From Paenibacillus sp. Soil750 (GTDB taxonomy: Bacteria; Bacillota; Bacilli; Paenibacillales; NBRC-103111): DNA of 64,000 nucleotides. How positions within the stretch are numbered: the first letter of the stretch is position 1; each line of letters opens with the position of its first letter. The notes under the pieces are model-generated. The model made no database searches, had not been told where the DNA came from, and saw nothing but the letters and a program-made list of their open reading frames with translations. The DNA lies in the NCBI RefSeq assembly GCF_001428045.1, contig NZ_LMSD01000005.1:62001-126000 (forward strand). Direction: 5' to 3'. Shown here piece after piece: positions 61,793 through 64,000 of this stretch. A program made the translations under genes and the position numbers.

Positions 61793-61966
61793 TTCTAATT
61801 AATCCTCCCTAAACCTACCGTCCATCCCGTGAAGAATCGGCGCTCTGATATACAGTTCTAATTATAAGCTAAATTCGCTATAAATGCATGTTTTCCTCTT
61901 TTTCCGTGAAATTTCGACACGTCCAGTTATAGGAAACACAGGAAACATCTCGGGATGAAGGGTATC

Positions 61967-62257
61967 TTAGGACTTAACCGTAACCAGGATTTCGGAAAGC
62001 TTAGGATTACGGGTCTTACGATACTTAATTTTTGTCGCTTCTCCTCCCCTAAGGTGCCGAATTGACTTGTGATACTCCAAAATGTGCTTCACCTGATTGG
62101 CCAGGTCTGGGTTGATTTCCGGTAGTCTTTCCGTCAAATCCTTATGCACTGTGCTTTTGGAAACGCCGAATTCCTTAGCAATGGTGCGAACCGTATTCTT
62201 GGTCTCGACGATACAGGTACCAATCTTAATGGTTCGCTCTTTGATGTAATCGTGCAC
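61967..62257 (-). CDS. spoIIID: Mother-cell transcription regulator SpoIIID
   Basis: DNA-binding regulator of the SigmaE/SigmaK mother-cell programme. 96 residues with the helix-turn-helix TVRTIAKEFGVSKSTVHKDL (23-42) and basic C-terminal tail that contacts DNA. The start is a GTG with GGAGG 8 bases upstream. It is about 10 residues longer than I recall for B. subtilis at the end. A SigmaE-like promoter precedes it. Confidence 0.96.
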   Translation of the reverse strand: MHDYIKERTIKIGTCIVETKNTVRTIAKEFGVSKSTVHKDLTERLPEINPDLANQVKHILEYHKSIRHLRGGEATKIKYRKTRNPKLSEILVTVKS

Positions 62258-62291
62258 TCCCCTCGCCTCCCTACTCGAGATAGTTTGGTAA

Positions 62292-62319
62292 AGTATATGA
62301 GGGGCATGACTAGATATTC
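62292..62319 (-). promoter_or_regulatory. SigmaE-like promoter of spoIIID
   Basis: Minus strand AATATC (62313-62318), 13 bases, CATATACT (62292-62299), close to the SigmaE pattern with -10 CATANANT. It lies about 35 bases before the start codon. B. subtilis spoIIID is known to depend on SigmaE. Confidence 0.6.
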
Positions 62320-62424
62320 TACGTAACCAAGCCTGACAAGCTCATTTCCCATATTTATTTTCAAAATAATATCAGGAAACCAGCTTTTGGCGCCCAAACC
62401 GGTCAAATGTGCAAGAAAAATGTG

Positions 62425-62451
62425 AAAAAGCAGCAGGAATATACCCGCTGC
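62425..62451 (-). terminator. Terminator of spoIIQ
   Basis: Minus-strand stem GCAGCGGG / CCTGCTGC-like with a short loop, followed by five T. Confidence 0.85.
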
Positions 62452-62504
62452 CGTTCACTGTATGTAGGCTTTAGCCCCATGTATCGTAATGCTCGAAATG
62501 CTGC

Positions 62505-63242
62505 TTATTGCTTGACGTTCAAGAGGTTTTCCGGGTTAACGGCTGCATTGTCGCTAACTTGACGTACTTCAAAGTGTAAATGCACGCCATCTTCCTTCTC
62601 GAAATCGTTGCTGCCTGCTTTGGCGATGATATCGCCTTTCTTCACTTCTGCACCCTTCGTTACCTTCACATCAGATAAACTTTGGTAAATACTGATTAAA
62701 CCGTTGCTGTGTGTAATCTCAACTAGCTTACCTACAACAGGGCTTTGCTCAACGGCTGTAACTTTACCACCTAGTGCCGCAAGTACATCGAATGCTGCGC
62801 CATCTTTAGCTTTCAAGTCAATTGCCGTGTGCGGTGTCAGTTGATCGAGGTATTCGATCATGGCCGCTGCCTTCACATCGTTGGATGCATTCGTGTCATA
62901 GTAAGGAATTGCCACTTCGACTGCAGCTCTGTCTTTCACAGGCCATTGCATGGCTTCCGTGGTTCCGTTAACCGCGAGAGCCCCATCATGTGGTGCTTTC
63001 GGATTATCGGTTTGTTCGCTACTGCTAACCTTAAGACCCGGATCATCTAGGCTGACTGTTTTCGTTCCTGCTCCCTGGTACACCCACATTAAGGTTAAGA
63101 TAATTGCTGCTGCTGCCACATACGTCGCTGGGAATACCCATTTCTTAGCAAGCAACCTCTTCCATGCAGATGTTGGACCTTGTGCTCCTTGAACAGTTTT
63201 AGGAGCTTCTTCTTTCTGAAAACCTTTGTTATTATCACTCAT
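62505..63242 (-). CDS. spoIIQ: Forespore membrane protein SpoIIQ (M23/LytM domain)
   Basis: With SpoIIIAH it forms the channel that links forespore and mother cell. 245 residues: cytoplasmic tail 1-36, one membrane segment (about 37-55), a linker and a LytM domain (110-235). Metal ligands are present: H138 and D142 in TPHTAIDL, and H221/H223 in VHLHFEV. The usual catalytic YxHL reads YQSL (186-189). GAGGTGA stands 5 bases before the ATG at 63240-63242; a longer form would start eleven codons up. Expected to be SigmaF-controlled. Confidence 0.9.
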   Translation of the reverse strand: MSDNNKGFQKEEAPKTVQGAQGPTSAWKRLLAKKWVFPATYVAAAAIILTLMWVYQGAGTKTVSLDDPGLKVSSSEQTDNPKAPHDGALAVNGTTEAMQWPVKDRAAVEVAIPYYDTNASNDVKAAAMIEYLDQLTPHTAIDLKAKDGAAFDVLAALGGKVTAVEQSPVVGKLVEITHSNGLISIYQSLSDVKVTKGAEVKKGDIIAKAGSNDFEKEDGVHLHFEVRQVSDNAAVNPENLLNVKQ

Positions 63243-63324
63243 GGTTATCACCTCATCAACCATTCTTGACACTTTACAAGGTTTTATACTTCCAGAAAGA
63301 TATTTTTATAGAAACATTACAAGT

Positions 63325-64000
63325 TTACGATTTGTTGAGAAAAGAAGCTGCATTTTCAATAGAGATGCCCGTGTAATAATAGGTTACGATCTCCTCCGCG
63401 GTTTTCCCTTCTTTCGCCATACCGTTGGCGCCCCATTGACTGAGACCTACTCCGTGGCCGTATCCGAACGTAGTAATCGTGATTTGAGCGCCCGCCCATT
63501 TCCAAGCGAATTGAGAGGATGCTAGACCTAGCTTCTCTCTTACTTCGCGACCTGTGAATACCTTGCCTCCTATCGTCATGCTTTTAATCCGATGTCCGGT
63601 AGACCAAGAGAGTACTTTCATCCCTTTGGCACTGGTATCTGTCGTTGAGATACTAGCTACACCTAACTTCTGAAGCATCGTCTTATAGCTAATCGTGACA
63701 CTTTCTTGATAGCGAGAGGACAGCTTAATATCCCATGGACTAGGTACGCTGCGTAAATAAGGACTTGCGAACGGCCAATATTCTTCCGAATTCTCGGTAT
63801 ACCCATTGCTTGTTGAGAAAAAAGTCGCGTTGATCGGTACATGTCCATAAGTAAGTATCTTATCTTTGGTCTCATTGACGGCTCTATCAATTTTGGCCAT
63901 ATTCGTTTCGTACTTGGTCTTGTCCCACTTCGTCCTAAGCTCTTGATCCGTCAGATAGGCTTGATGGGCTGTCGTGTCTGTCACTAGCGCATCATTCACG
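63325..64000 (-). CDS. spoIID: Stage II sporulation protein D, C-terminal part (5' end outside window)
   Basis: Lytic transglycosylase of the engulfment complex. About 225 C-terminal residues are visible: DALVTDTTAHQAYL, ATFFSTSNGYTENSEEYW, YLRSVPSPWD, and GYGHGVGLSQWGANGMAKEG with the conserved glycine/histidine loop, then YYYTGISI. The gene runs past the window end. It ends 82 bases before spoIIQ, the B. subtilis order. Confidence 0.94.
   Translation of the reverse strand, partial: VNDALVTDTTAHQAYLTDQELRTKWDKTKYETNMAKIDRAVNETKDKILTYGHVPINATFFSTSNGYTENSEEYWPFASPYLRSVPSPWDIKLSSRYQESVTISYKTMLQKLGVASISTTDTSAKGMKVLSWSTGHRIKSMTIGGKVFTGREVREKLGLASSQFAWKWAGAQITITTFGYGHGVGLSQWGANGMAKEGKTAEEIVTYYYTGISIENAASFLNKS

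Noticed and set aside
1-64000. tRNA or rRNA genes
   Set aside because: I saw no cloverleaf with GTTCRANYC or rRNA-like sequence in the gaps.

Overview
The window looks like one contiguous piece of a spore-forming, flagellated, low-to-medium GC Gram-positive chromosome, most likely Paenibacillus or a close relative. The reasons are the sporulation genes (spoIID, spoIIQ, spoIIID, an alpha/beta SASP), SLH-type S-layer proteins beside csaB, strong AAGGAGG-type ribosome binding sites, and a gene order that follows the Bacillus subtilis degS-degU-comF-flgM-hag-fliD-fliS-hpf-secA-prfB block almost gene for gene. All recognised genes lie on the minus strand, so transcription runs from high to low coordinates. 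I see no insertion sequence, prophage, CRISPR array, tRNA or rRNA.

Layout. 1-7403: a complete arginine operon argC-J-B-D-F-G-H (argH runs off the window edge), with one promoter covered by two tandem ARG boxes. 7404-7781: a gene-free stretch with several DnaA-box-like 9-mers. 7782-14075: a YitT-family protein, prfB with its programmed frameshift, secA, hpf with a SigmaH-like promoter, and a cold-shock gene with a second cluster of DnaA-box-like sites behind it. 14076-25000: late flagellar genes (fliT-like, fliS, flaG, fliD, yjfB-like, a very large hag, csrA, fliW, yviE, flgL, flgK, flgN, flgM, yvyF). 25015-30085: comFC, comFA, a small membrane-anchored glycosyltransferase-like protein, degU and degS. 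30184-36078: a secreted phosphodiester glycosidase, a small coiled-coil protein, metK behind a long structured leader, a SASP and a secreted protein of unknown function.

36170-57474 is the cell-surface region. It has three tandem paralogous S-layer proteins with N-terminal SLH domains and a fourth large SLH protein with C-terminal SLH domains. These are followed by tagO and tagA/wecG-like enzymes of wall-polymer synthesis, csaB (the pyruvyl transferase that creates the SLH ligand), a DUF5693-like membrane protein and a phosphoglucomutase. The proteins, the polymer that holds them and the sugar-phosphate supply therefore sit together. 57507-64000: fabZ, a CDP-alcohol phosphatidyltransferase, an EpuA-like small membrane protein, flhP, flhO, mbl, spoIIID, spoIIQ and the 3' part of spoIID, again in B. 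subtilis-like order.

I did not find a clearly new multi-gene system. The most unusual items are two DnaA-box clusters 6 kb apart, the triplicated S-layer genes with a duplicated promoter and hairpin leader, an attenuator-like metK leader that matches no riboswitch class I know, a textbook CsrA hairpin in the hag leader, and two unexplained structured intergenic regions (55658-55765 and 57936-58103). All calls rest on reading the sequence and family knowledge; no database search was possible.
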